Assembly (NCBI GenBank): GCA_031399085.1
Contig: JANNOQ010000071.1
Location: forward strand, 106,080-170,079
Direction of reading: 5' to 3'
From: R-RK-3 sp031399085
GTDB taxonomy: Bacteria; Pseudomonadota; Alphaproteobacteria; Rhizobiales; Rhodomicrobiaceae
Length of the DNA stretch: 64,000 nt
Part shown: positions 1-9,316 of the stretch, piece after piece
Position numbering within the stretch: position 1 is the stretch's first letter
Layout: each line of letters starts with the position of its first letter
Program-made: the position numbers and the translations under genes
The notes under the pieces: generated by a model
The model's input: the letters and a program-made list of their open reading frames with translations, nothing else
What the model was told of the DNA's origin: nothing
The model's database searches: none

Positions 1-609
1 GCAGTGACGAGCCTTAGAGACGATTCCGAGCCGGCCGTGATCCGCTTCGCCATTAGCGATCATGCCGTTGGATCTAGCCTCATGTCGGCGCTGAGCAGCT
101 TAAAACTGTCCCTTCCTCGCATTGCTCCGGATGTGATGGTCGGACTGTCTAGCGAGATGCGCGATCGCTACGATGATGGCGAAGCCGATATCGCGATTGT
201 CAGGCACGATGCCGGACGGCAGAAGGGGCAGCGCCTTTTTGATGACCGGCTCGTGTGGGCCATACGCGCTGGGCTCGACTGGTCGTCGGGCCGGCCCGTG
301 CCGCTTGTCGCGCTGCGCGGTGCGTGCGGCGTGAAGGCTGCCGCGATCAAAGCGTTGGATGATGCGAGGTTGCCCTGGCGGCTCGCATTTCTCGGCGGGT
401 CTGTCTCTTCCCTCGAAGCGGCCGTCGAAGCTGGGCTCGGCATTGCCGCCCTGAACCAGCGTCACATCGCGCCCGGCCTCAGGATCGCATCGGATGCCGG
501 TTTGCCCGAATTGCCCGCCGGGTCGGTCGTGCTGCATAGCCGCCTGCCTCGGCCGGTGACGGCGCTTGTCGCGGCCGCGTTCAAGGCTGCAGGGCCGGCA
601 AATGCCTGA
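1..609 (+). CDS. LysR-type regulator, C-terminal part (5' end outside window)
   Basis: The reading frame is open from the first base, so the gene starts upstream of the window; the first in-frame start codon seen (GTG at 4) is probably internal. The 200 or so visible residues match the effector-binding domain of LysR regulators: a periplasmic-binding-protein-like fold, with the typical stretch GEADIAIVRHD near residue 59 and the VEAGLGIAALN segment near residue 140. The N-terminal winged helix-turn-helix is not visible. It converges on the molybdenum hydroxylase pair downstream, so any control of that pair is a guess. The ligand is unknown. Confidence 0.75.
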   Translation, partial: AVTSLRDDSEPAVIRFAISDHAVGSSLMSALSSLKLSLPRIAPDVMVGLSSEMRDRYDDGEADIAIVRHDAGRQKGQRLFDDRLVWAIRAGLDWSSGRPVPLVALRGACGVKAAAIKALDDARLPWRLAFLGGSVSSLEAAVEAGLGIAALNQRHIAPGLRIASDAGLPELPAGSVVLHSRLPRPVTALVAAAFKAAGPANA

Positions 610-671
610 TCGGCTACGGGTGTTGACTGGCGGAGCCAATTTCAAGGCAGCTCCGCCAATCCAAACCCTGC

Positions 672-2975
672 TTAGGCGCGCAGCTGATCCTTAATTGGCA
701 GCGAGCGGATGCGTTTTCCCGTGGCCGCAAAGATCGCGTTGCAGATCGCCGGCGCGACGGGGGGCACGCCCGGCTCGCCGACGCCGCCAAGCGGCTGGTT
801 CCAATCCTGGCCGCCGACAAGATGCACGCGGATTTCGGCTGGCGCACCGTCAATGCGGGCAACCTCATAGCCATCGAAATTAGCTTGTTCTACCGCGCCG
901 TTCTTGAAGCTGATCTCGCTCAGCACCGCGAGGCTCTGCCCCATGATGACGGAGCCCTCCATCTGCGCCTTGATGCGATCCGGATTTACTTGCGGCCCGC
1001 AATCGACGGCAATGTCGACACGCGGGATGGCAAGATTGCCGTTGCCGCTGACTTCGACCTCCACCGCTACAGCGACATAGGTGACGAAACTATAGTGCCC
1101 GGCGATGCCGAGCCCACGGCCTTTCGGCAGGCTGCGGCCCCAGCCGATCTCGGACGCCGCTTTCTCGATGACGGCGCGCAGGCGGCCCGTATCGAACGGG
1201 TAAAGCGCCGGATCTTCCCCGTGATTCCACTTGTCACCGATTGTGTAGGGGTCGATCTTGCGGGCCGGCCCGATCAGTTCAAGCAAATAATCCTTCGGAT
1301 CGCGTCCAGCCGCCGCCGCCAGTTCAGCGACGAAGGATTGAATCGCGAAGGCGCGCGGAATATTCGACACCGAACGGAACCAGCCAATGCGCGTATGCGC
1401 TTCCGCCTCCGGGTTCTCGAAGCGGGCATCGGCAATCTCGAACGGGTTGTTGACCAACCCCATGCCGAGTTCCAAGGGCAGCGCGGTCTTCATCCCCGCC
1501 ACGAAGGTCGAGCCGAGAGTTGGCGCGGCGCTGCGGTGCAGCCAAGCGACCGCCTTTCCCGATGCATCGAGTCCCGCCTCAAGCCTTTCCGCCGAGACTG
1601 TATGGTAATAGCTTTGCTGGATGTCGTCTTCGCGCGTCCATGTCAGCTTGATGGGCACGCCGTTCATAGCCTGGCTGACAAGCCCCGCCTCGACGACGAA
1701 ATCGGGCTTGGATTTACGGCCGAACCCGCCGCCGAGCAACGTCACATTCACCTTGACGTTTTCCGGCGCGATGGCCAAACGCTTCGCCAGACGGTCTCGC
1801 GCCGCCTGCGGAGACTGCACGCAGCTCCAAGCTTCGCATTTGCCATCCTTGATGCGCACAACGGCGGCGGGCGGCTCCATCGGCGCTTGCGCCAGATGCG
1901 GCGTGTAATACTCCGCCTCGATGCGCTTGGCGGCTTTCTTGAGCGCGGCATCCACATCGCCCTGGCTGCGTACTACCTGGCCGGGCTTTCTGGCGGCTGC
2001 CTCCAGCGTCTTGCGGTAGCTGTCGGAGGAATAGCTGGCATTCGGTCCGCTCTCCCACTCGATCTTGAGCGCCTCGCGTCCCTTGATCGCGGCCCAAGTG
2101 TTCTTGGCGACGACCGCGACGCCGGCGACGGGCATGAATTCGGACGGCGCCGGCGTGCCTTCGATAGCCACGACCTTGACGACGCCGGGGATCTTCAAAG
2201 TCTCGGCGGCGTCGAAGGATTTGACCGAGCCGCCAAAAACCGGCGTTCGCGCGACGACGGCGTAAAGCATATCGGCAAGCCTGGTGTCGATGCCGTATTG
2301 CGCCCGCCCCGTGGTGATGTCGAAGCCGTCGACGAGGCCAGTCTTGCCCTTGCCGATATAGCGGAAATCGGCTGGGGCTTTCAGTTTTACGCTTTCCGTT
2401 GGCGGTGCCGGCAGGTTAGAGGCTGCTTTCGCGAGCGCGCCATACCCAATTTTGCGCCCGGATTTTTCGTGTAAGACCTCATGATTGACCGCCTTCACCT
2501 CGGCGACCGGCACGCCCCATTGCGCCGCCGCCGCCGTCTCCAGCATCGTCCGCGCCGACGCCCCGATCCGGCGCATGGTGGCGAAATGATGCCGCGTGCT
2601 GCGCGAACCGTCCGTATCCTGATTGCCGAAGCGGACTTCATCGCCTTCGGCCTGCGCCACCCGGATGCGGTCCCAGTCCGCCTCAAGCTCGTCGGCGACG
2701 ATGATCGCCAATCCGGTGCGGATGCCCTGACCCATGTCGGCGCGATGACAGGTGAAGGTCACGCTGCCGTCTTCGTCGATGGCGAGGAAAATCTTCGGAT
2801 CGTCGCGCAGTCCGTTTGGCATCCCTTCGCCTGCGAATTCAGGCGGTTTCTCGGCATGGGCGACCTTCACGGAAAATCCGGCGGCAAGGACCAGCGAGCC
2901 GGCGGCCGCGCCTTTCACAAAACTGCGGCGGCTGATATTGACGATTTGCGGGAAAACGGTGCGATCCTGTTTCAT
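672..2975 (-). CDS. Molybdopterin-binding subunit of isoquinoline 1-oxidoreductase / aldehyde dehydrogenase family
   Basis: Large catalytic subunit of a xanthine-oxidase-family molybdenum hydroxylase, 767 residues from the ATG at 2975. This start gives a twin-arginine signal (SRRSFVKGAAAG at residues 15-26, then a hydrophobic run and AHA), so export of the folded holoenzyme by Tat is expected. Cofactor motifs visible include GGGFGRKSKPDFVVEAG and the C-terminal GGVGEPGVPP, whose Glu is the usual catalytic base. A longer upstream reading is possible but would overlap the small-subunit gene. Its ATGA overlap with the upstream 2Fe-2S gene shows translational coupling. The substrate (N-heterocycle or aldehyde) cannot be read from sequence. 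Electrons would pass through the small subunit to an unseen, probably periplasmic, acceptor. Confidence 0.88.
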   Translation of the reverse strand: MKQDRTVFPQIVNISRRSFVKGAAAGSLVLAAGFSVKVAHAEKPPEFAGEGMPNGLRDDPKIFLAIDEDGSVTFTCHRADMGQGIRTGLAIIVADELEADWDRIRVAQAEGDEVRFGNQDTDGSRSTRHHFATMRRIGASARTMLETAAAAQWGVPVAEVKAVNHEVLHEKSGRKIGYGALAKAASNLPAPPTESVKLKAPADFRYIGKGKTGLVDGFDITTGRAQYGIDTRLADMLYAVVARTPVFGGSVKSFDAAETLKIPGVVKVVAIEGTPAPSEFMPVAGVAVVAKNTWAAIKGREALKIEWESGPNASYSSDSYRKTLEAAARKPGQVVRSQGDVDAALKKAAKRIEAEYYTPHLAQAPMEPPAAVVRIKDGKCEAWSCVQSPQAARDRLAKRLAIAPENVKVNVTLLGGGFGRKSKPDFVVEAGLVSQAMNGVPIKLTWTREDDIQQSYYHTVSAERLEAGLDASGKAVAWLHRSAAPTLGSTFVAGMKTALPLELGMGLVNNPFEIADARFENPEAEAHTRIGWFRSVSNIPRAFAIQSFVAELAAAAGRDPKDYLLELIGPARKIDPYTIGDKWNHGEDPALYPFDTGRLRAVIEKAASEIGWGRSLPKGRGLGIAGHYSFVTYVAVAVEVEVSGNGNLAIPRVDIAVDCGPQVNPDRIKAQMEGSVIMGQSLAVLSEISFKNGAVEQANFDGYEVARIDGAPAEIRVHLVGGQDWNQPLGGVGEPGVPPVAPAICNAIFAATGKRIRSLPIKDQLRA

Positions 2976-3451
2976 AGCGATGCTCCTTTCCCCGGACCCT
3001 TCATGTTTTTCGCCGCGTCCTTGATGGCGGCGCGAATGCGCGGATAGGTGCCGCAACGGCAGATGTTGCCGCTCATGACCTGGTTGATCTGGTCGTCGGT
3101 CGGGTTTGGCGTCTCCTTCAGCAGCGCCGCCGCCTGCATGATCTGACCGGATTGGCAATAGCCGCATTGCGGCACGTTGAGCGCCCGCCAGGCAACCTGA
3201 AGCGGATGCATCCCGTCTTCCGCCAAGCCTTCTATGGTGGTGATGGTCGCGCCGTCCGCATCGCCGACGGTGGTTTGGCAGGATCGAACGGCGACGCCGT
3301 TCAGGTGGATCGTGCAAGCGCCGCAAAGCGCCTGGCCGCAGCCGAATTTCGTGCCGGTGAGCCCGAGTTCATCCCGTAACAGCCAGAGCAGCGGCATATC
3401 GCGCTCCGCCCCGACGTCGATTTTTTTCCCGTTAATAACAAGCTGGACCAT
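2972..3451 (-). CDS. 2Fe-2S small subunit of isoquinoline 1-oxidoreductase-type molybdenum hydroxylase
   Basis: 159 residues, the usual length for the IorA/CoxS-type subunit carrying two 2Fe-2S clusters. The N-terminal plant-type ferredoxin cluster is marked by GCGQALCGACTIHLNG plus a later Cys (VRSCQTT). The second cluster, in the helical C-terminal domain, is marked by CGYCQSGQ and CRCGTYPRI. It has no signal peptide of its own, so it would be carried out with the Tat-tagged large subunit, as is known for this family. It is the first gene of a two-gene operon and overlaps the catalytic subunit gene by 4 bases (2972-2975). Confidence 0.9.
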   Translation of the reverse strand: MVQLVINGKKIDVGAERDMPLLWLLRDELGLTGTKFGCGQALCGACTIHLNGVAVRSCQTTVGDADGATITTIEGLAEDGMHPLQVAWRALNVPQCGYCQSGQIMQAAALLKETPNPTDDQINQVMSGNICRCGTYPRIRAAIKDAAKNMKGPGKGASL

Positions 3452-3714
3452 AAGCGCCCCCCAAATTGTTATGAAAAATTTTTAAGATTTCAGCCTGCAT
3501 GCACATCATTGAGAGCACATTATACTGTCAATATTTCGTTCCCTGCATGAATTTAATTGTTTGCATCGAAAGACCCTTCGAGGCGGCCGGTAATCGATCT
3601 CGCAAAGGCTGGACGGCGCGACCAGAGCAGTTCAGGCTGAAACTCCGTCGCATCCGGGAGCGCGTGGTGCGGTCGGAAAATGACAGAACACATGTCAGGC
3701 CAGGGAGGCAAAGA

Positions 3715-4893
3715 ATGAAGTCAATTGTTTCGGTCATACTCGTGCTGTTTGCATTCACGATGGGAAGCGCGCGGGCGCAGGATTTGATGACTGAGAAAAA
3801 GATTTTTGAACTCGCGGAGTTCAATACCCAATCGGGGCGCACGCTGAAAGCCGTGAAAGTCGGCTGGGAGAGCTACGGAACGCTGAACGCCGATAAGTCG
3901 AATGCCATTTTAATCTGCCACTTCTTCTCCGGCAACAGCCACGCCGCCGGGAAATATGCGGCGGCCGACAAGGCTGCCGGCTATTGGGACGCGATCATCG
4001 GGCCCGGCAAGGCGATCGACACCTCCAAATATTTCGTTCTTTCCTCCGACACATTGATCAATCTGAACGCCAACGATCCGGCCGTGACGACGACCGGGCC
4101 GGCTTCGGTTAACCCCGATGGAAAGCCGTATGGCATGGACTTTCCCGTCGTGACCTTCCGCGACTTCATCGAAGTGCAAAAGCGCCTCGTCGAGAGCCTC
4201 GGGATAAAGAAGCTCGTCATGGTTGCAGGGCCATCCATGGGCGCTTTGCAGACCTATGAATGGGCGGCCGCCTATCCCGAAATGGTTGGCAAGATCATGC
4301 CCGTGATCGGCGCGCTGGACACCGACGCCAATCTCATCGGCTGGCTGGACATCTGGGCGGCGCCGATCCGGCTCGACCCGAAATGGAATGGCGGCGATTA
4401 CTACGGCAAGGAGCCGCCGCTTGCCGGCCTTGCCGAAGCGCTCAAGATCGTGACGCTGCAAGCCAATCATCCGCGCTGGGCGAACAAAACCTTCAACGGG
4501 CCGGAGGGCGCGAAATGGGCGAAGGAGGGTGAAGACCCGGCCAAAAGCTTCAGCGCGAAATATCTGGTCGAAGCAACGCTCAGCGGCGCCGGCGAGACAC
4601 GCGCAAAGACATCGGACGCCAACCACTTTCTTTATCTCATTAAAGCCAATCAGCTTTTTGCGGGCGGCGAAGCCAAGGCGAAACTCGCCAAGATCAAGGC
4701 TCCGGCCCTGATCATCTATCAGCCCGACGACCAGGTCTTTCCCGCCGCTTCGGTCGAGGCGATGGCGAAGACGCTCAGCGCCAATGGCGTCAAGGTCGAA
4801 ACCGTGCAACTCAAAGGCGACCGCGGCCATCTTGACGGCGTTCTGTCGCTGAAGCAGGCGGAGGCCGCGATCGCGGGCTTTCTGGCGCAATAA
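3715..4893 (+). CDS. Secreted alpha/beta hydrolase of the homoserine O-acetyltransferase (MetX)-like family
   Basis: 392 residues from the ATG at 3715, which has GGAGG seven bases upstream; the frame is open further upstream but without a good ribosome site. Residues 1-22 are a Sec signal peptide ending GSARAQ. The rest is a MetX-like fold: GNSHAAGKY near the N-terminus, the nucleophile elbow GPSMGALQTYEW, an acid in YQPDDQVF and the catalytic His in RGHLDG. Cytoplasmic MetX makes O-acetylhomoserine, but an exported member is unlikely to do so; a periplasmic hydrolase or acyltransferase of unknown substrate is more plausible. It is divergent from the molybdenum hydroxylase genes, leaving a 263-base AT-richer shared promoter region (3452-3714). 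Confidence 0.78.
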   Translation: MKSIVSVILVLFAFTMGSARAQDLMTEKKIFELAEFNTQSGRTLKAVKVGWESYGTLNADKSNAILICHFFSGNSHAAGKYAAADKAAGYWDAIIGPGKAIDTSKYFVLSSDTLINLNANDPAVTTTGPASVNPDGKPYGMDFPVVTFRDFIEVQKRLVESLGIKKLVMVAGPSMGALQTYEWAAAYPEMVGKIMPVIGALDTDANLIGWLDIWAAPIRLDPKWNGGDYYGKEPPLAGLAEALKIVTLQANHPRWANKTFNGPEGAKWAKEGEDPAKSFSAKYLVEATLSGAGETRAKTSDANHFLYLIKANQLFAGGEAKAKLAKIKAPALIIYQPDDQVFPAASVEAMAKTLSANGVKVETVQLKGDRGHLDGVLSLKQAEAAIAGFLAQ

Positions 4894-5068
4894 GGCCGAC
4901 GCACGGGTGGCGGTTCCTGCAGGCGGGGCGCTTATGCTCCGCTTGGATCTCTGAGCGTGGAGGGAGCTGGCGTTTAACCAAAGCACTACGGTGGCGCATC
5001 CATTGAACCTATGTTTGGTGTAGGTATTATACCAATGCATACAACCGGCGGGATATTTGGGGCACCTT

Positions 5069-6550
5069 ATGAAGCCAAGTTCGTTTTTCTGCGCGGCTTG
5101 CGTCATCTATTCCTTGGCGCAAACGCAGGCCATTGCTCAAACACCTGCCGTCGCGTCGCAGCAGCCGCCCGCGCCGAATCCTCCCTTTATCACCAATGTG
5201 CAAGATAGTGCCATAAAGCCGGACGCCTGGCGCTCTCCCAAAGGTTCGCTCTCCGAATTTCCGATGCTTGATACGAATGACTGCAAGCAATATGGGGCGC
5301 AATATGGCTATTCGGAATGCGCTGGAACACCGCCCATTAAAGCCGACCCTGCCGTGACCCCTGCCGCCCCGGTGGCAAACGCCAATGCCTCGCCTACGCC
5401 GAACCCAGCCGAAGTCGATGGCGGTGCGGCGCCAATTGCCAATGCCGCAGCCAAGCCGCAGCGCCAGGCTCCGATCCCGACGCGCCGGTCCGCCGCGGTC
5501 AGCGATCGGGGCGCGGCTTCGGAGCAGATCGCAAGCGCCGAGGACAATTTGGCCAGCGCCTCTGATCCAACTTTGCAAGCGATGGCGGGACAGCTCGTGA
5601 TCGTTGCCTTCGAGGGTCAATCGCCATCCGATGCCGGGCCGATGGCTGCCGCGTCGGCGCTCAAATCGGGGGCGATATCCGGTGTGTTGATAAGGGATGG
5701 CAATGTTAAGGACGCGGCGCAATTGCGCGAACTCGCCCGCTTCTTCCAAGCCCAAACCGCCACGCCGCCCATCGTCGCGCTCGAACGTCCCGGCGGTGTC
5801 GCCTTGGCGCTCACGCCGGCGCGCGGCTTCAAAAGCTTTCCCTCGGCGGCCGAAATCGGCGCGGCGGCTGATGCGCTCGACGCCTTCAACCGCTACAAGG
5901 ACATGGCGGCGGAGCTGTCCGCGCTTGGCGTCACATTTAACTTGGGCCCGAGCGCGAATATTTGCGCTGCAAATGCGCCCGATAAGCCCCATTGTTTTGG
6001 AGCCGCGCCGCCTCACGTCGCGTCCTTCGCGACCGCATTCAATTTCGGTCATCATGAGGCCGGTGTCTTGGCTGGGACGCGCTATGCCATGTCGGCCGGT
6101 GACCCGTCAAATATCGAAGCGCTGCGCGATGTCATGAGGCGATTGGCGCCCGACGCGTTGGTGGTCGGCTTCGATGGTGGAGGCCCTGCGTCCCGAGATG
6201 CTGCTGCCAAGGCTCTGGCTTCAGTGCGGGAGACGGGTTTCGATGGCGTATTCGCCGTGGAAATTGCTGGAGCGAAAAGCGCGGCCGATCTCGGCGATGC
6301 AGTTGTTCAAGCGGTCGAGACCGGCGCGGATGTCGTGCTGTTGATCGAGCCGCGTCGCGACCAGGTGGAAACGTGGGGTCCGGCTGTCGAAGCCCTGAAA
6401 TCTGCTGTTCAATCGGGGCGCATTGCGATGCCGCGCCTTGAGGAGTCGAACCGCCGCGTGGCCCAGCTGCGGGCGCGCTTGCGCGACTGGAAAAATGGCC
6501 CGGTCGGCGACATCACGTCTTCGACGGGAACGGGCACGATGGCCCGCTAG
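5069..6550 (+). CDS. Secreted protein with degenerate glycoside hydrolase family 3 (NagZ-like) domain
   Basis: 493 residues from the ATG at 5069 (a TTG lies four codons upstream). Residues 1-24 look like a Sec signal, followed by about 140 Pro/Ala/Asn-rich residues with no recognisable fold. From about residue 165 the sequence tracks the GH3 barrel: LQAMAGQLVIVAFEG, a GFKSFPSAAEIGAAAD segment, and MAAELSALGVTFNLGPSA matching the conserved MA-EL--LGI--N-APV stretch. The residues GH3 enzymes need appear lost: no KHFPGHG loop, and GFDGVFAVEIAG sits where the nucleophile SDDL motif should be. A non-catalytic glycan-binding or structural role is inferred. Downstream hemW is convergent. Confidence 0.55.
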   Translation: MKPSSFFCAACVIYSLAQTQAIAQTPAVASQQPPAPNPPFITNVQDSAIKPDAWRSPKGSLSEFPMLDTNDCKQYGAQYGYSECAGTPPIKADPAVTPAAPVANANASPTPNPAEVDGGAAPIANAAAKPQRQAPIPTRRSAAVSDRGAASEQIASAEDNLASASDPTLQAMAGQLVIVAFEGQSPSDAGPMAAASALKSGAISGVLIRDGNVKDAAQLRELARFFQAQTATPPIVALERPGGVALALTPARGFKSFPSAAEIGAAADALDAFNRYKDMAAELSALGVTFNLGPSANICAANAPDKPHCFGAAPPHVASFATAFNFGHHEAGVLAGTRYAMSAGDPSNIEALRDVMRRLAPDALVVGFDGGGPASRDAAAKALASVRETGFDGVFAVEIAGAKSAADLGDAVVQAVETGADVVLLIEPRRDQVETWGPAVEALKSAVQSGRIAMPRLEESNRRVAQLRARLRDWKNGPVGDITSSTGTGTMAR

Positions 6551-6569
6551 CGCCGCGAGGACTGCCTCG

Positions 6570-7742
6570 TCAAGCGGCAACACTCTCCGCCAGCGACAGC
6601 CGGCTGACGAGCGATTCAATCAGCGAATTGAGGACGAGACGACCTTGCGGTGTTGCGACAAGCCGGTCGTCCGAAACATCGTCGCGCAAAAGCCCGTCCT
6701 GCGTCAGTATCCGCTTCGCATCCGTGGAAATCGCATAGCCAGTCCGCGCGTGCAGCCGTCGCGTGGACAGCCCGTCGCTAAGGCGCAAGCCCATCAGCAG
6801 CATCTCCTCGGCTTGCTCCAGCCTGGCGAGCGGGTCACGTTGAACGAGGCCGTGTCCTTCCCGCCCGACCTGCGCCGCCCATTTCGCGGGGTCGCGTTCG
6901 GTGGATAGCGCGAGACGGCCGGTTGGACCTTCGATGCGGCCATGCGCGCCCGGGCCAATCCCGGCGTATTCGCCGTAACGCCAGTAAAGCAGATTGTGGC
7001 GCGCTTCCTCGCCCGGCCGCGCATGGTTCGACACCTCATAGGCCGGAAGCCCCGCCGCCTCGCAGATTTCCTGCGTCAGTTCGTAAAGCTGCGCGGCTTG
7101 ATCGCCGTCTGGGACATGAAGCTTGCCGCTCTCGTGCAGCCGGTAAAATGCCGTGCCTGGTTCGATCGTAAGCTGGTAGAGCGAGAGATGCCCCGCCGCC
7201 AGCGCCAGCGCTTGGGTCAGCTCGGCGCGCCATTCAGCGGGCGTCTGCTCCGGACGGGCGTAGATCAAATCGAAGGAGACCCTGTCAAAATGGGCGTTGG
7301 CGATGCCGATCGCCTGCCGCGCCTCGGCGGCGTTATGGAGTCGACCTAGAAAGCGAAGCTGATCGTCGCGTAAAGACTGCACCCCGAGCGAGACGCGATT
7401 GATGCCCGCGCCGCGAAACTCGGCAAATCGGCCCGCTTCGACGCTGGACGGATTGGCTTCGAGCGTGATTTCGGCATCTGGCTCCACGGTCCAATGCGAG
7501 GCGATGGCGTCCAAAACACGCCCGGCGGTCGACGGCAGCATCAGCGACGGCGTGCCGCCACCAAAAAAGACGCTGGTCACCCTCCGCCCCGGCGCAAGCT
7601 CCGCGTAAAAACTCAGCTCCCGCAGCACGGCGGCAAGGTAGCCCGCTTCGCTCACCTCGCGCTTCACATGCGAATTGAAATCGCAATAGGGGCATTTGGC
7701 GGCGCAATAGGGCCAGTGAATGTAGATGCCGAAAGCGTCCAT
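6570..7742 (-). CDS. hemW: Radical SAM family heme chaperone HemW (HemN-like)
   Basis: 390 residues, the family's usual length. It opens with the radical-SAM cluster CX3CX2C (YCAAKCPYCDFNSHV), followed by FFGGGTPSLM and the LGVQSLRD segment typical of HemN/HemW. The short form without the extra N-terminal Cys of true HemN and the CPYCDFNSH context favour HemW, a heme-binding chaperone, over coproporphyrinogen III dehydrogenase, but the two are often confused in databases. It is the last gene of the operon rph-rdgB-hemW, five bases after rdgB. Confidence 0.9.
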   Translation of the reverse strand: MDAFGIYIHWPYCAAKCPYCDFNSHVKREVSEAGYLAAVLRELSFYAELAPGRRVTSVFFGGGTPSLMLPSTAGRVLDAIASHWTVEPDAEITLEANPSSVEAGRFAEFRGAGINRVSLGVQSLRDDQLRFLGRLHNAAEARQAIGIANAHFDRVSFDLIYARPEQTPAEWRAELTQALALAAGHLSLYQLTIEPGTAFYRLHESGKLHVPDGDQAAQLYELTQEICEAAGLPAYEVSNHARPGEEARHNLLYWRYGEYAGIGPGAHGRIEGPTGRLALSTERDPAKWAAQVGREGHGLVQRDPLARLEQAEEMLLMGLRLSDGLSTRRLHARTGYAISTDAKRILTQDGLLRDDVSDDRLVATPQGRLVLNSLIESLVSRLSLAESVAA

Positions 7743-7747
7743 GAGCC

Positions 7748-8365
7748 TTATATGCGCGCCAGCATGGCTTTCGCAAAGGCTTCGAAGGCGCGCGCGCGAT
7801 GCGAAATGCGGTGTTTCTCTTCGGGGCGCATTTCGCCGAAGGTCAGGGAATGGCCATCCGCCACGAAAATCGGGTCATAGCCGAAGCCATTGTCGCCTCT
7901 CGGCGGAAAGCTCAGATGACCGAAAACCTTCCCCTCGAAGATCTCAACCTCGCCCTCGGGAGTGGCCAGACACAGGGCACAAACGAAATTTGCGCGCGGC
8001 GGTGAATGAAGCGCACTTTTCGCGGCGAGCTCCGCCTCGACCCGCCGCATCGCAGCGCCGAAATCGCGGCGCTCGCCCGCCCACCTGGCGGAATAGACTC
8101 CGGGTGCGCCGCCGAGCGCGTCGATCTCGATGCCCGAATCATCGGCGAGCGCGGGCAAACCTGCCGCCTTCGCGGTCGCCTCGGCTTTGATCCGGGCATT
8201 GGCGATGAAGGTGTCACCGGTCTCCTCCGGCTCGGGCAGGCCGAGTTCGCCCGATGAGACGAGCGCGATCTGCATCGGCGCAAGCAGGGCGCGGAACTCC
8301 ACGACCTTGCCCTTGTTGTGGCTGGCGATGACCAGCCTGTCGCCCGGCGCAAGCGGCTTCATCAT
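7748..8365 (-). CDS. rdgB: dITP/XTP pyrophosphatase (RdgB/HAM1 family)
   Basis: 205 residues. Removes non-canonical purine triphosphates (ITP, dITP, XTP) by hydrolysis to the monophosphate and pyrophosphate. Family signatures are present in order: SHNKGKVVEFRALL near the N-terminus, ALADDSGIEIDALGGAPG in the middle, and PRGDNGFGYDPIF and KHRISHRARAF in the C-terminal half. The ATG overlaps the last base of the rph stop codon (TAATG), so translation is coupled to rph. This rph-rdgB-hemW order is common in alphaproteobacteria. Confidence 0.95.
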   Translation of the reverse strand: MMKPLAPGDRLVIASHNKGKVVEFRALLAPMQIALVSSGELGLPEPEETGDTFIANARIKAEATAKAAGLPALADDSGIEIDALGGAPGVYSARWAGERRDFGAAMRRVEAELAAKSALHSPPRANFVCALCLATPEGEVEIFEGKVFGHLSFPPRGDNGFGYDPIFVADGHSLTFGEMRPEEKHRISHRARAFEAFAKAMLARI

Positions 8366-9078
8366 TAGCTGACGGTAAGCTTTTGCAGGCTGACCAGTTC
8401 GCGGATGCCTTTTTTCGCCAGCGCCATGAGTTCGGCGAACATCTCTTCGGAAAATGCCTCGCGCTCGGCCGTGCCCTGGATTTCGACAATGCCGCCCTTG
8501 CCGGTCATGACGAAATTGGAATCGGCATCGGCGTCCGAATCCTCCGCATAATCGAGGTCGAGCACCGCTTGGCCCTTATAAATGCCGCAGGAAATCGCGG
8601 CGACATGATCCTTCAGCACATTGGCGCGAATCATGTCGCGCGCCTGCATCCATTGCAGGCAATCGTGCAGCGCCACCCAGCCGCCCGTGATCGCCGCCGT
8701 GCGGGTGCCGCCATCGGCCTGAATCACATCGCAATCGAGCGTGATCTGATGCTCGCCGAGCGCCTGCAAATCCACCACCGCCCGCAGCGACCGGCCGATG
8801 AGCCGCTGAATTTCCTGCGACCGGCCGGATTGATGGCCCGTCGTCGATTCCCGCCGCGTGCGTTCGGTCGTGGCGCGCGGCAGCATCCCATATTCCGCCG
8901 TCACCCAGCCGCGCCCCTGCCCCTTCAGCCATGGCGGCAGGCGGTCCTCGACGGAAGCGGTGCACAGGACGTGGGTGTTGCCGAATTTGATCAGGCAGGA
9001 GCCTTCAGCGTGCAGCGACACGGCGCGCTCGAGCGCGACCGGCCGCAATATGTCATTTTCGCGTTTCGACGGTCGCAT
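8365..9078 (-). CDS. rph: Ribonuclease PH
   Basis: Phosphorolytic 3'-5' exoribonuclease that trims tRNA 3' ends. The start chosen gives MRPSKREN, which matches the family N-terminus and yields 237 residues, the normal size; an ATG three codons upstream (9087) is equally possible. Core motifs: EGSCLIKFGNTHVLCTAS, KGQGRGWVTAEYGMLPR, EIQRLIGRSLRAVVDL, and LDCDVIQADGGTRTAAITG for the phosphate and metal sites. First gene of the rph-rdgB-hemW operon. The 238 bases upstream to ogt must hold divergent promoters; I see no clear operator there. Confidence 0.95.
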   Translation of the reverse strand: MRPSKRENDILRPVALERAVSLHAEGSCLIKFGNTHVLCTASVEDRLPPWLKGQGRGWVTAEYGMLPRATTERTRRESTTGHQSGRSQEIQRLIGRSLRAVVDLQALGEHQITLDCDVIQADGGTRTAAITGGWVALHDCLQWMQARDMIRANVLKDHVAAISCGIYKGQAVLDLDYAEDSDADADSNFVMTGKGGIVEIQGTAEREAFSEEMFAELMALAKKGIRELVSLQKLTVS

Positions 9079-9316
9079 GTTGCTCATCCGAGGACGGAGT
9101 GGGAAAGCGGCCACCCTACGCAAGAGCCGGGTTGCGGGCAACTGTTGTTCAGCCCGATCCACGGGAGATTTCCGCATTTAAAGCCTGCAAAATGTTGGGA
9201 TCGTAACCTGCGGCTCGGAAGCAAAATGATGTACGTAACCACCCTCTGCGTCCGAAAACCGCCAGCAAATCCTGCAATGCAATGCCAAAAAAGACCCAAC
9301 TGAAACGGAGGCAAGC

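Noticed and set aside
822..2474. Long open frame on the plus strand opposite the molybdenum hydroxylase subunit
   Set aside because: It mirrors the real minus-strand gene in high-GC DNA, has an Arg/Asp/His-rich composition, and lacks a start context or family motif.
3910..5106. Minus-strand open frame opposite the secreted hydrolase gene
   Set aside because: Antisense shadow of a convincing plus-strand gene with signal peptide and catalytic triad; no motif of its own.
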